A DNA stretch of 10,000 nt, from the NCBI GenBank assembly GCA_043777755.1, contig JAYWHK010000143.1:1-10000 (forward strand), in the 5' to 3' direction. A program made the position numbers and the translations under genes. This document shows, in pieces, positions 1 to 5,593 of the stretch. Below the pieces are notes generated by a model. It was not told the origin of the DNA, searched no databases, and saw only the letters and a program-made list of their open reading frames with translations. The stretch comes from CANHEE01 sp043777755 (GTDB lineage Bacteria > Bacteroidota > Bacteroidia > Chitinophagales > Saprospiraceae). Each line of letters starts with the position of its first letter. Position 1 is the first letter of the stretch.

Positions 1-85
1 GAAAATTTAATTTTTAAAAAATAAATCATTGATAATCAAATACTTATTAAAATATAAAAAACTATCTCTTAGGGAAATGACATTG

Positions 86-143
86 GACTTTAGTCGCACA
101 AGAGTCTAAACATTGAAAATCAGCCATTTGTGCGACTAAAGTC
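86..143. repeat. Inverted repeat with 16-bp perfect arms upstream of the transporter gene
   Basis: The arms GACTTTAGTCGCACAA (86-101) and TTGTGCGACTAAAGTC (128-143) are perfect reverse complements separated by 26 bases. The spacer is long and no T-tract follows, so this is not a classical terminator. It could be a dispersed repeat, a residual mobile-element end pair, or a structured leader. The rest of 1-215 is A/T-rich filler in which I see no convincing promoter for the downstream gene. A minor perfect palindrome, GGTTTAAACC, lies at 155-164. Confidence 0.6.
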
Positions 144-215
144 GCCCTTACAAAGGTTTAAACCACAAAAATTTTAAAAGAACCAAAAAATTTATCAACA
201 AAAAATATTTGTATT

Positions 216-1952
216 ATGACTAAAACATCTTTTTTTTACCTTTTCGTTCTTTTTTTTACAGTTTTATTGTTTCAAGGTTGTACTGAAGAAGACAAACGAG
301 GAAATGGCGTTAGCATTGCTTTCTTTGTAGAACCCAAAACGCTTAATCCTATTTTGGGCGCAGGTTCAGCTTTAGACCGACAAGTTTTTACACATCATAT
401 TTTTTCTTTATTGACGGAAGCCGACCCAAATACAGGAATTTATACACCTTGTTTGGCAAAAACATTACCTGAGGTAAAAAACATTACAGAAGGTGAAAAT
501 GTAGGAGGTGTTAGCTATACTTACGAGATTTTGGACGAGGCTGTTTGGGACAATGGAACACCTATTACGGGAAATGATTATGTTTTTTCGATGAAGACAA
601 TCCTTCACCCAAAAGTAGAAAACCTTTATAAGACCTATTATTCTTTTATAAAAGACATTCAAGTTGATGCTGCAAATCCGAAAAGATTTACGATTATTGC
701 TAAAAAACCATATATTTTGGCTGAAAATGCACTTTCTTCTGTTCCAATTATGCCAGATTATGTTTATGACCCAAATGGTGCATTGAAAAATATTCCTTTG
801 ACTGATTTTATTGACACAAAAAAGGCAGAAGTATTGGCTGCGAATCCCACCTTAGATGCTTTTTCAAAGGATTTTATGACGGCTTATGGTCGTGACAAAG
901 GTAAAATTTCTGGCAGTGGACCTTACCAATTTGAAGATTGGGTAACGGGTTCAAAAATTGTTTTATCAAAGAAAAAAAATCACTGGACGGAAAAATTCGC
1001 TGGTCAGCGTTTTGGTTTGACGGCTTATCCTGAGCAAATTGAATACAAAATCTATAGCAATCCAGCTGCCGCTGTCAATGATTTGAAAAATAAAAGTATT
1101 GACATTTTTGCGCAAGTGCCAGCGACGGATTTTTACAAACTCCAAGAAGATGCTGAAATGACAAAAGAATATAATTTTTTTACACCAACAACCAATTACG
1201 CAGGTATTCTTAATTTGAATACAAAAAATCCAAAATTGGCTGATGTAAAAGTGAGAAAAGCGATTTCGCATTTGGTGAATGTTCAAGAAATTATCAAAAC
1301 ATTTTATAATGGAAAAGCTCTTCCAATTAAGAGTATCGTATCGCCACAAAAAGATTATTATGCTTCTGAGTTGCCCGAAATTTCTTACAATATAGAAGAA
1401 GCTAAAAAATTATTAACAGAAGCGGGCTGGAAAGACAGCAATAGCAATGGTTCGGTGGACAAAAGTATTAAAGGAAAATTAACAGAATTGAACTTGACTT
1501 ATTTGGTTGTGAACAAATCTCCTGCGCCAGAAATTGCTCAAATCATACAAAATGCTGCCAAACAAGCTGGCGTTACCATTCAGATTGATGCAAAAGAAAT
1601 GAAATTATTCAAAGAAGACACCAAGAAAAAAGCGTATGAAATGTTTTATATACTTGGTTCTCAGGACGAAGATATTGACGACTTTTCTCAAAAATGGGGA
1701 ACGAAAAGTATAGACAATGCAACAGGTTTTGGTACAGCCGAATCAGACAAATTGATTGAAAAAATCAATACAACGTTGGATAAAAAACAACGAGATGTTA
1801 TGTATCACGAGTTTCAGAAAATAGTAGCGGACAATTGCCCGACGATTCCGATGGTCAGTCCAACGGATAGAGTGATGATTTCAAAACGCTATTCAACAGC
1901 AAAAACCATCAAAATTAGACCATTTTATCAAGAACATACTTTCAAAAAATAA
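216..1952 (+). CDS. ABC transporter substrate-binding lipoprotein, family 5 (peptide/nickel type)
   Basis: Periplasm-facing solute-binding protein of the SBP_bac_5 (DppA/OppA/NikA-like) family, 578 aa. It begins with a lipoprotein signal: a hydrophobic stretch (residues 5-19) followed by the lipobox LFQGC, so Cys22 is the probable lipidated N-terminus. Family hallmarks are VWDNGTPITGNDYVFS (110-125), the SGPYQF turn (233-239), and VRKAISHLVNVQEIIKTFYN (346-365), which matches the usual vR-A---a-d---i pattern. Residues 407-415 read DSNSNGSVD, resembling a calcium-binding loop; related proteins often carry an Asp/Gly-rich loop after the AGW motif, so metal binding is unproven. The length is normal and the frame intact. 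No permease or ATPase gene is visible here, so substrate and partners cannot be assigned; a peptide is the default guess. The stop codon shares one base with the lpxD start (TAATG), which implies cotranscription and probably translational coupling. Confidence 0.88.
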   Translation: MTKTSFFYLFVLFFTVLLFQGCTEEDKRGNGVSIAFFVEPKTLNPILGAGSALDRQVFTHHIFSLLTEADPNTGIYTPCLAKTLPEVKNITEGENVGGVSYTYEILDEAVWDNGTPITGNDYVFSMKTILHPKVENLYKTYYSFIKDIQVDAANPKRFTIIAKKPYILAENALSSVPIMPDYVYDPNGALKNIPLTDFIDTKKAEVLAANPTLDAFSKDFMTAYGRDKGKISGSGPYQFEDWVTGSKIVLSKKKNHWTEKFAGQRFGLTAYPEQIEYKIYSNPAAAVNDLKNKSIDIFAQVPATDFYKLQEDAEMTKEYNFFTPTTNYAGILNLNTKNPKLADVKVRKAISHLVNVQEIIKTFYNGKALPIKSIVSPQKDYYASELPEISYNIEEAKKLLTEAGWKDSNSNGSVDKSIKGKLTELNLTYLVVNKSPAPEIAQIIQNAAKQAGVTIQIDAKEMKLFKEDTKKKAYEMFYILGSQDEDIDDFSQKWGTKSIDNATGFGTAESDKLIEKINTTLDKKQRDVMYHEFQKIVADNCPTIPMVSPTDRVMISKRYSTAKTIKIRPFYQEHTFKK

Positions 1953-2983
1953 TGAACTCAGCCATTACCGCTTTACAACTTTCGCAAATCTTAAACGGAA
2001 CAATCGAAGGAAATCCTGACGTAAAAGTCAATCGCCCTTCCAAAATCGAAGAAGGAGAAGTTGGCACGATTAGTTTTTTAGGAAACTTAAAATACGAACA
2101 TTATGCTTACACAACGCTTTCGTCGGTCTTGTTGGTAAGCAAAACATTTGCGCCAAGTGCGCCCATTGCAGCAACCCTTATTCGAGTAGAAGATGTGTAT
2201 GCTTCGGTAGCGATTTTGTTGGAAAAATTCGGACAAAAATTTGATAATCAAGGTATTGTATCTTCAAAATCATCTGTTCATACAAGTGCAAAAATTGCCA
2301 CCAATGTAAGTATTGGCGATATGAGCGTGATTGATGAAAACGTTTCGATAGGAGAAAATACGATTGTTTTTCCACAAGTTTATATTGGAAAAAATGCCAT
2401 TGTAGGAAAAAATACCACACTTTATCCAGGAGTTCGGATTTACAATGATTGTGTTATTGGCGACAATTGTATTCTTCATGCCAATGCTGTTATCGGAAGC
2501 GATGGTTTTGGTTTTGCACCTACGGAAGATGGTTCTTTCAAAAAAGTACCTCAAATTGGCAATGTTTTGATAGAAGACAATGTTGAAATTGGGTCAAACA
2601 CGACCATTGACCGAGCAACAATGGGTTCTACCATCATCAGAAAAGGAGTGAAATTAGACAATTTAATTCAAGTAGCACACAATGTCGAAATCGGTGAAAA
2701 TACCGTTATCGCTTCGCAAACTGGCATTGCAGGAAGCACAAAAATTGGTGCAAATTGTATGATTGGCGGACAAGTAGGCATCGTAGGTCACTTAAAAATT
2801 GCGGATAAAACCCGTATTCAAGCGCAATCTGGTGTTGCTGCCAGTATTACAGAACCCAATACAGCTTGGTATGGTTCGCCAGCGATTCCATATTCTAATT
2901 ATTTGCGCTCTTATGCTGGTTTCAAACAATTACCCGACTTGTTAAAAAGGGTTTTGCAATTGGAGAAAAAAATGGAAGGATAA
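1952..2983 (+). CDS. lpxD: UDP-3-O-(3-hydroxyacyl)glucosamine N-acyltransferase
   Basis: Cytoplasmic acyltransferase of lipid A synthesis: it transfers a 3-hydroxyacyl chain from acyl carrier protein to the 2-amino group of UDP-3-O-acyl-glucosamine. The protein is 343 aa, the usual LpxD length. The N-terminal uridine-binding domain (about 1-100) includes SFLGNLKY (41-48). A left-handed beta-helix of hexapeptide repeats (about 105-300) carries the LpxD signature HANAVIGSDGFGFAP (176-190). The motif QVAHNVEIG holds His243, which by alignment from memory is the catalytic histidine (His239 in E. coli). The C-terminus (about 315-343) is helical, ending LLKRVLQLEKKMEG. It overlaps the upstream transporter gene by one base. 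The usual partners lpxC, fabZ and lpxA are not nearby, so this may be a separate or second lpxD locus. Its last 47 bp are duplicated at 4064-4110. No hairpin terminator follows the stop, so transcripts may run into the next module. Confidence 0.93.
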   Translation: MNSAITALQLSQILNGTIEGNPDVKVNRPSKIEEGEVGTISFLGNLKYEHYAYTTLSSVLLVSKTFAPSAPIAATLIRVEDVYASVAILLEKFGQKFDNQGIVSSKSSVHTSAKIATNVSIGDMSVIDENVSIGENTIVFPQVYIGKNAIVGKNTTLYPGVRIYNDCVIGDNCILHANAVIGSDGFGFAPTEDGSFKKVPQIGNVLIEDNVEIGSNTTIDRATMGSTIIRKGVKLDNLIQVAHNVEIGENTVIASQTGIAGSTKIGANCMIGGQVGIVGHLKIADKTRIQAQSGVAASITEPNTAWYGSPAIPYSNYLRSYAGFKQLPDLLKRVLQLEKKMEG

Positions 2984-3029
2984 ATTTTTGTTTTTTTGAT
3001 GAAAATAGATTAGTTTTGTAAAAAATATA
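2937..3029 (+). repeat. Direct repeat copy 1: lpxD 3' end plus promoter
   Basis: This 93-bp segment comprises the last 47 bp of lpxD and 46 bp of intergenic sequence containing a promoter. It recurs at 4064-4156 (offset 1127 bp) with one difference, T at 2942 versus C at 4069. The copy in place at the native lpxD end is presumably the source. Confidence 0.95.
2985..3018 (+). promoter_or_regulatory. Bacteroidota-type promoter for toxin-antitoxin module 1
   Basis: TTTTTG (2985-2990), a 20-base spacer, then TAGTTTTG (3011-3018) match the Bacteroidota sigma-A pattern of a -33 TTTG and a -7 TAnnTTTG. The -33 element begins one base after the lpxD stop codon. Transcription would start around 3024-3026, leaving a leader of only about 10 bases before the ATG at 3036. 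The same promoter is duplicated before module 2. Confidence 0.7.
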
Positions 3030-3035
3030 TAAAGA

Positions 3036-3296
3036 ATGGACGTTTTAAATTACAAATTAAATATCATCAATCAGGTGCTTTTGTTAAAAGACAAACGCAT
3101 CTTGACTACAATTAGTAATATCTTGAATGTAGGGTTACAAGAAGAACTGGACGAGGCTGACCACGACTTTTGGCTCGATCTTTCAGATGCTCAAAAAGAA
3201 AAAATTACTTTATCTTTGCGACAAATCGAACAAGGAGAAAGTATAAGTGGCGAAGATGTTATTGCTAAATTACGTCAAAAATATCAAGTAAAATGA
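3036..3296 (+). CDS. Putative antitoxin of a RelE/ParE-type module
   Basis: An 86-aa acidic protein with no membrane segment or signal. The C-terminal part, LSDAQKEKITLSLRQIEQGE (49-68) followed by SISGEDVIAKLRQKY (69-83), has the form common in short Bacteroidota antitoxins encoded upstream of RelE/ParE toxins: an amphipathic helix, a Gly-Glu turn, then a second helix that usually wraps the toxin. The N-terminal part (1-47) may dimerise or bind DNA, but I recognise no firm helix-turn-helix or ribbon-helix-helix. The toxin start overlaps its stop by four bases (ATGA), the usual antitoxin-first arrangement that lets the antitoxin repress both genes. The assignment rests mainly on partner and size. 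Confidence 0.72.
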   Translation: MDVLNYKLNIINQVLLLKDKRILTTISNILNVGLQEELDEADHDFWLDLSDAQKEKITLSLRQIEQGESISGEDVIAKLRQKYQVK

Positions 3297-3577
3297 AGCC
3301 ATACAAAGTAATTTGGGCCCTTGCTGCCGAAGATGAATTGATAGCACTTTTGGATTATATCGAAATGCTTTACGGTTCTTTAGCTGCCGTAGATGTATTA
3401 GAAAAAGTTGAGCGTACTCAAGAGCAATTGGAGCAATTTCCAGAACTTTATCCTAAATCTTTGTATCACGAAGGCTTACGAAAAGCGGTAGTTTCAAAAC
3501 AGTTTTCATTGCTGTATGTCATACATTTACAAGAAGTTAAGGTTTTGTATGTATGGGACAACAGGAAGTCAGCGTAA
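3293..3577 (+). CDS. RelE/ParE-superfamily toxin
   Basis: A 94-aa protein with the RelE/ParE pattern: an initial strand YKVIWALAAEDELIALLDYI (4-23), a helix, the QLEQFPELYP turn (45-54), then LRKAVVSKQFSLLYVIH (62-78) and a final strand KVLYVWDNRKSA. The LRK-vv-k-fsllY block and the terminal D-R resemble ParE/plasmid-stabilisation toxins. ParE proteins poison DNA gyrase and RelE proteins cleave mRNA in the ribosome; the sequence does not decide between them, although the ending looks more ParE-like. It starts inside the antitoxin stop (ATGA), and its own stop lies at the edge of the downstream hairpin, whose left arm begins at 3576. It appears intact. Confidence 0.82.
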   Translation: MKPYKVIWALAAEDELIALLDYIEMLYGSLAAVDVLEKVERTQEQLEQFPELYPKSLYHEGLRKAVVSKQFSLLYVIHLQEVKVLYVWDNRKSA

Positions 3578-3626
3578 AATAAAAAATCCAGCACGTTTTG
3601 TTTCTTCGTGCTGGATTTTTTATTTT
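3576..3626. terminator. Hairpin terminator, copy 1 of a three-copy family
   Basis: The 20-bp arms 3576-3595 and 3607-3626 are perfectly complementary (core AATCCAGCACG / CGTGCTGGATT) around an 11-base T-rich loop. A-tract and T-tract sides make it a bidirectional intrinsic terminator. The left arm overlaps the toxin stop codon. Near-identical hairpins occur at 4747-4787 and 5594-5643. Confidence 0.88.
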
Positions 3627-3682
3627 TGTAAAAAGAATAATTATTTCACTGATACACTTGCAAAATATTTATTTTTTCTTAG

Positions 3683-3775
3683 CTCATTGAAAACTTGAAT
3701 TCACATTCTTTTGAGCAACTTGCTGTTCCCGTTGCTAATGTTGTTGTAAAATATAGAATAGATAAGATAAGATAG
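3683..3775 (+). pseudogene. Possible C-terminal coding remnant, 30 codons
   Basis: This open frame has no start codon and begins right after an in-frame stop. It reads protein-like (for example HSFEQLAVPVANVVVKYRI) up to a TAG at 3773-3775. It sits in otherwise gene-free sequence between modules 1 and 2. I do not recognise the family. Thirty codons could be open by chance in A/T-rich DNA, so confidence is low. The remainder of 3627-3830 holds no other signal I can name. Confidence 0.25.
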
Positions 3776-3830
3776 AAATAGTTTTTTTCATACCAAAGAG
3801 TGTTTAAAAGTTTAATTTATAAAATATAAT

Positions 3831-3861
3831 TTTGTTTTTTTTGTCTAAATAAATACCTTTG
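3831..3861 (+). promoter_or_regulatory. Promoter-like element facing a decayed reading frame
   Basis: TTTG (3831-3834), a 19-base spacer, then TACCTTTG (3854-3861) is an exact match to the Bacteroidota promoter form. Start of transcription would be near 3867, shortly before the ATG at 3883. No intact gene follows, so this is most likely the surviving promoter of a broken module. Confidence 0.55.
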
Positions 3862-3882
3862 CAAAGGTATATTAGATATTTC

Positions 3883-4064
3883 ATGTTAACATTATTTCAA
3901 TACTTACAAAAACTACAATGAGCAATTGAAAAAAATTATTAGCCTTTTAGAAGAAAAGAAAAAATGACAGCTTTACAAACACAACAATTAGATGGGAAAT
4001 TCAATACAGCCCAATTAGCCTTGACCGTGCAGATGAAGTTTGGCTTGAAAATAATTGGACTTAA
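3883..4064 (+). pseudogene. Decayed small gene or gene pair between the two toxin-antitoxin modules
   Basis: An ATG (3883) correctly placed after a promoter-like element opens MLTLFQYLQKLQ and stops at 3921. Removing one A from the A-run at 3908-3912 would carry the frame on into NEQLKKIISLLEEKKK, ending at TGA 3965-3967, which overlaps another ATG (3964) as ATGA. Shifting one base again in the A-run near 3959-3964 would instead continue through SPISLDRADEVWLENNWT to TAA 4062-4064. That stop lies exactly at the edge of the duplicated lpxD/promoter segment. Two slips in homopolymer A-runs, an upstream promoter and an abrupt end at a repeat junction together suggest a small gene or antitoxin-toxin pair that has decayed or been truncated. 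I do not recognise the family, and an intact ancestor has not been demonstrated. Confidence 0.35.
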
Positions 4065-4110
4065 CTTGCTAAAAAGGGTTTTGCAATTGGAGAAAAAAAT
4101 GGAAGGATAA
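3964..4110 (+). other. 48-codon chimeric open frame ending in the duplicated LpxD tail
   Basis: ATG at 3964 opens a 48-codon frame beginning MTALQTQQLDGKFNTAQLAL. It crosses the repeat junction in frame and ends in LLKRVLQLEKKMEG, identical to the LpxD C-terminus. The T/C difference between the repeat copies is silent here: both codons, TTA and CTA, give Leu. It overlaps the preceding frame's stop as ATGA. The in-frame join has a one-in-three chance of arising randomly, and the upstream half matches no family I know. It is more likely a by-product of the duplication than a functional protein. Confidence 0.25.
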
Positions 4111-4156
4111 ATTTTTGTTTTTTTGATGAAAATAGATTAGTTTTGTAAAAAATATA
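4064..4156 (+). repeat. Direct repeat copy 2: lpxD tail plus promoter, displaced
   Basis: This is 92 of 93 bases identical to 2937-3029. It carries a non-functional scrap of lpxD (final 47 bp including the stop at 4108-4110) together with the promoter that now drives module 2. Identity ends a few bases before each module's first ATG, where the two modules become unrelated. Confidence 0.95.
4112..4145 (+). promoter_or_regulatory. Duplicated Bacteroidota-type promoter for module 2
   Basis: TTTTTG (4112-4117), a 20-base spacer, then TAGTTTTG (4138-4145) is identical to the module 1 promoter. The expected start near 4151 leaves a leader of about 10 bases before ATG 4161, so the mRNA is nearly leaderless. 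Confidence 0.7.
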
Positions 4157-4160
4157 AAAA

Positions 4161-4397
4161 ATGAATCAAGAATTGTTAAGAAGAATCACTATAAATCCAG
4201 CAATTTGTCATGGCAAACCAATTGTTAGAGGACTGCGCTATCCCGTAGAAAATATCTTAGAATTATTGGCTTCGGGAATGAATCATGCTGAAATCTTAGA
4301 AGATTACGAAGATTTAGAAGAAGAAGACTTATTGGCTTGTCTGATGTTTGCGGTAAGATTAACAAAAGTCAAAAATATTGGAAAACTGGCAGCATGA
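4161..4397 (+). CDS. DUF433-family antitoxin
   Basis: A 78-aa protein with the DUF433 signature in order: RITINPAICHGKPIVRGLRY (8-27), PVENILELLASGMNHAEILE (28-47), then DYEDLEEEDLLACLMFA (48-64). DUF433 proteins are small winged-helix-like proteins usually encoded just upstream of DUF5615 PIN-like toxins, and are regarded as their antitoxins and likely autorepressors. That is exactly the context here: the downstream start overlaps its stop (ATGA at 4394-4397). The first ATG after the duplicated promoter is the natural start, and the protein is the expected length. It is unrelated to the module 1 antitoxin even though the two share the same promoter sequence. Confidence 0.9.
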   Translation: MNQELLRRITINPAICHGKPIVRGLRYPVENILELLASGMNHAEILEDYEDLEEEDLLACLMFAVRLTKVKNIGKLAA

Positions 4398-4747
4398 AAT
4401 TTATTATTGATGCACAATTACCCAGAAAAATCGCTGTTTGGTTACGGTCAAAAGGCTTTGATGCAATCCATACATTGGAATTGCCAAATAGAAATTTGAC
4501 TTCTGACAATGAAATAAACAGTTTGTCTATTTCACAACAACGCATCGTAATCTCAAAAGATTCTGATTTTTATGACAGCTATTTTAACAAATTTGAACCA
4601 CATAAATTGATTTTTTTGACAACTGGCAACATTAGAACCAATGATTTACTTGAGATTTTTGAAAAAAATTTAGATGATATACTTCTTGCAATTCAAGACA
4701 ACTCCGTAGTAGAAATAACAAAAACGAATCTTATTGTTATCATATAA
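4394..4747 (+). CDS. DUF5615 PIN-like toxin, putative ribonuclease
   Basis: A 117-aa protein starting MKFIIDAQLPRKIAVWLRSK, the standard opening of DUF5615 (Mut7-C/PIN-like) proteins. Asp6 lies in the F-x-D-x-xLP motif, and a second acidic cluster, VISKDSDFYD (52-61), follows. In PIN-fold proteins such acidic residues bind the metal used for RNA cleavage, so an RNase toxin is the family-based inference. A longer in-frame start exists at 4337, but it would overlap the antitoxin extensively and add 19 unrelated residues. The ATGA start at 4394 restores the family N-terminus, so I chose it. The stop codon at 4745-4747 runs into the shared hairpin. No truncation is visible. Confidence 0.87.
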   Translation: MKFIIDAQLPRKIAVWLRSKGFDAIHTLELPNRNLTSDNEINSLSISQQRIVISKDSDFYDSYFNKFEPHKLIFLTTGNIRTNDLLEIFEKNLDDILLAIQDNSVVEITKTNLIVII

Positions 4748-4787
4748 AAAAATCCAGCACGTTTTGTTTATTCGTGCTGGATTTTTT
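4747..4787. terminator. Hairpin terminator, copy 2, between convergent genes
   Basis: The 15-bp perfect arms 4747-4761 and 4773-4787 (same CCAGCACG core) enclose an 11-base loop that differs from copy 1 at one position. It lies between the stop of the DUF5615 gene and the stop of xisI (4793), so it can terminate both convergent transcripts. Confidence 0.88.
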
Positions 4788-4792
4788 ATTTT

Positions 4793-5131
4793 CTATGCCA
4801 AGGCAAAACCTGAGTAAGCTCTCAATGACGGGGCGATAAAACCCAATACAATATCCATTTTATCCACACCTTTTGCAATGAGTTCATCTGCAATAAGTGC
4901 TTCTGTGTTATTTTGGTGAATCCAAATCTTATTGTTTTTGATTTCAATATAAAATGCGACAGAATGAACGAAATGAATATCATCTCTCCACCCTGTGATG
5001 ACGAATTGATAGCGATTACGCTCTTTGTCTATTAAGATATGATTGCTAATATTTCCATCATCTCCCCAAAAATCTGAATATTCTTCCATGAGTTCTATAA
5101 CTACATTTTCATATTTTATTGTATTATCCAT
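4793..5131 (-). CDS. xisI: XisI-family protein (partner of XisH)
   Basis: A 112-aa protein matching the XisI pattern: KYENVVIELMEEYS near the N-terminus, LIDKERNRYQFVITGW (33-48), IEIKNNKIWIHQNNTE (62-77), then ELIAKGVDKMDIVLGFIAPS (83-102) and a hydrophobic end. XisI and XisH were named as factors needed for excision of the fdxN element in heterocystous cyanobacteria. In other bacteria they occur as a linked pair with no such element, and their role is unknown; a toxin-antitoxin-like role has been suggested from this distribution. Here the start overlaps the end of xisH by 16 bp, so the two are cotranscribed and probably coupled. The gene ends just before hairpin copy 2. Full family length, no defect seen. 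Confidence 0.9.
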   Translation of the reverse strand: MDNTIKYENVVIELMEEYSDFWGDDGNISNHILIDKERNRYQFVITGWRDDIHFVHSVAFYIEIKNNKIWIHQNNTEALIADELIAKGVDKMDIVLGFIAPSLRAYSGFALA

Positions 5132-5535
5132 TGTGTAATTATTTGATTTTGAGTGTTATATACAACAAGATTTATATGATGATCTCTCATTACTTTTTGA
5201 ATAAATGGTTTTAAAAAGTAGGCTAAATACGTTGATTCTGGTACAGCAAGGTAAATATTCCAAGTAGGATATATCAGTTCCAAAGCCGATTTGTACACAC
5301 CATATTGACCAACTGCTTCGTGAAGATTTGTGACAAAAGACTGTCCGCCAAAAGTTTTGATTTCAAAAGCGGCTTTTTCTCCTTTTCGCTCTGCTACAAA
5401 TACAGCTTCCGCTCCTAAATCAGCATAAAGTGGAGTATCATCAACTGACAAGTTTAGATTTTCTTTAATAATCACCCAACCATCTTTCTCTAATGCAACT
5501 TTAACGGTGTCGTGATAAATATCTTTTCTTGGCAT
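5116..5535 (-). CDS. xisH: XisH-family protein, PD-(D/E)XK nuclease-like
   Basis: A 139-aa protein opening MPRKDIYHDTVKVALEKDGW, the typical XisH start. Asp39 (in ADLGAEAVFVAER), Glu58-Ile-Lys60 (AAFEIKTF) and Gln78-x-x-x-Tyr (QYGVYKSA) are arranged as in PD-(D/E)XK nucleases, a fold to which I recall XisH being assigned; catalysis is therefore possible but unproven. An in-frame ATG at 5589 would add 18 residues, but it lies within the -33 region of the predicted promoter and lacks the family N-terminus, so the ATG at 5535 is preferred. It is first in a two-gene unit with xisI. No phage, integrase or interrupted-gene context is visible, so a role in excision is not supported here. Confidence 0.9.
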   Translation of the reverse strand: MPRKDIYHDTVKVALEKDGWVIIKENLNLSVDDTPLYADLGAEAVFVAERKGEKAAFEIKTFGGQSFVTNLHEAVGQYGVYKSALELIYPTWNIYLAVPESTYLAYFLKPFIQKVMRDHHINLVVYNTQNQIITQWIIQ

Positions 5536-5559
5536 TTGTATATATTTTTTATAGTGGTA

Positions 5560-5591
5560 CAAAATTATACTTTTTATTTCATTTTTCAAAA
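5560..5591 (-). promoter_or_regulatory. Promoter of xisH-xisI
   Basis: On the minus strand, TTTTG (5591-5587), a 19-base spacer, then TAATTTTG (5567-5560) match the Bacteroidota promoter. Transcription would start near 5554, about 18 bases before the ATG at 5535. This supports the shorter XisH start. The promoter abuts hairpin copy 3, which lies immediately upstream. Confidence 0.65.
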
Positions 5592-5593
5592 TA

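Noticed and set aside
3516..3698. 60-codon plus-strand frame after the RelE/ParE toxin
   Set aside because: It overlaps the toxin end in another frame and runs through the hairpin terminator. The translation is low-complexity and Phe-rich, with no family resemblance.
4337..4393. 19-residue extension of the DUF5615 toxin
   Set aside because: It is out-of-frame overlap with the DUF433 coding sequence; the ATGA start at 4394 gives the family N-terminus.
5536..5589. 18-residue N-terminal extension of XisH from the ATG at 5589
   Set aside because: It lies over the predicted promoter and upstream of the expected transcription start, and XisH proteins normally begin MPRKD.
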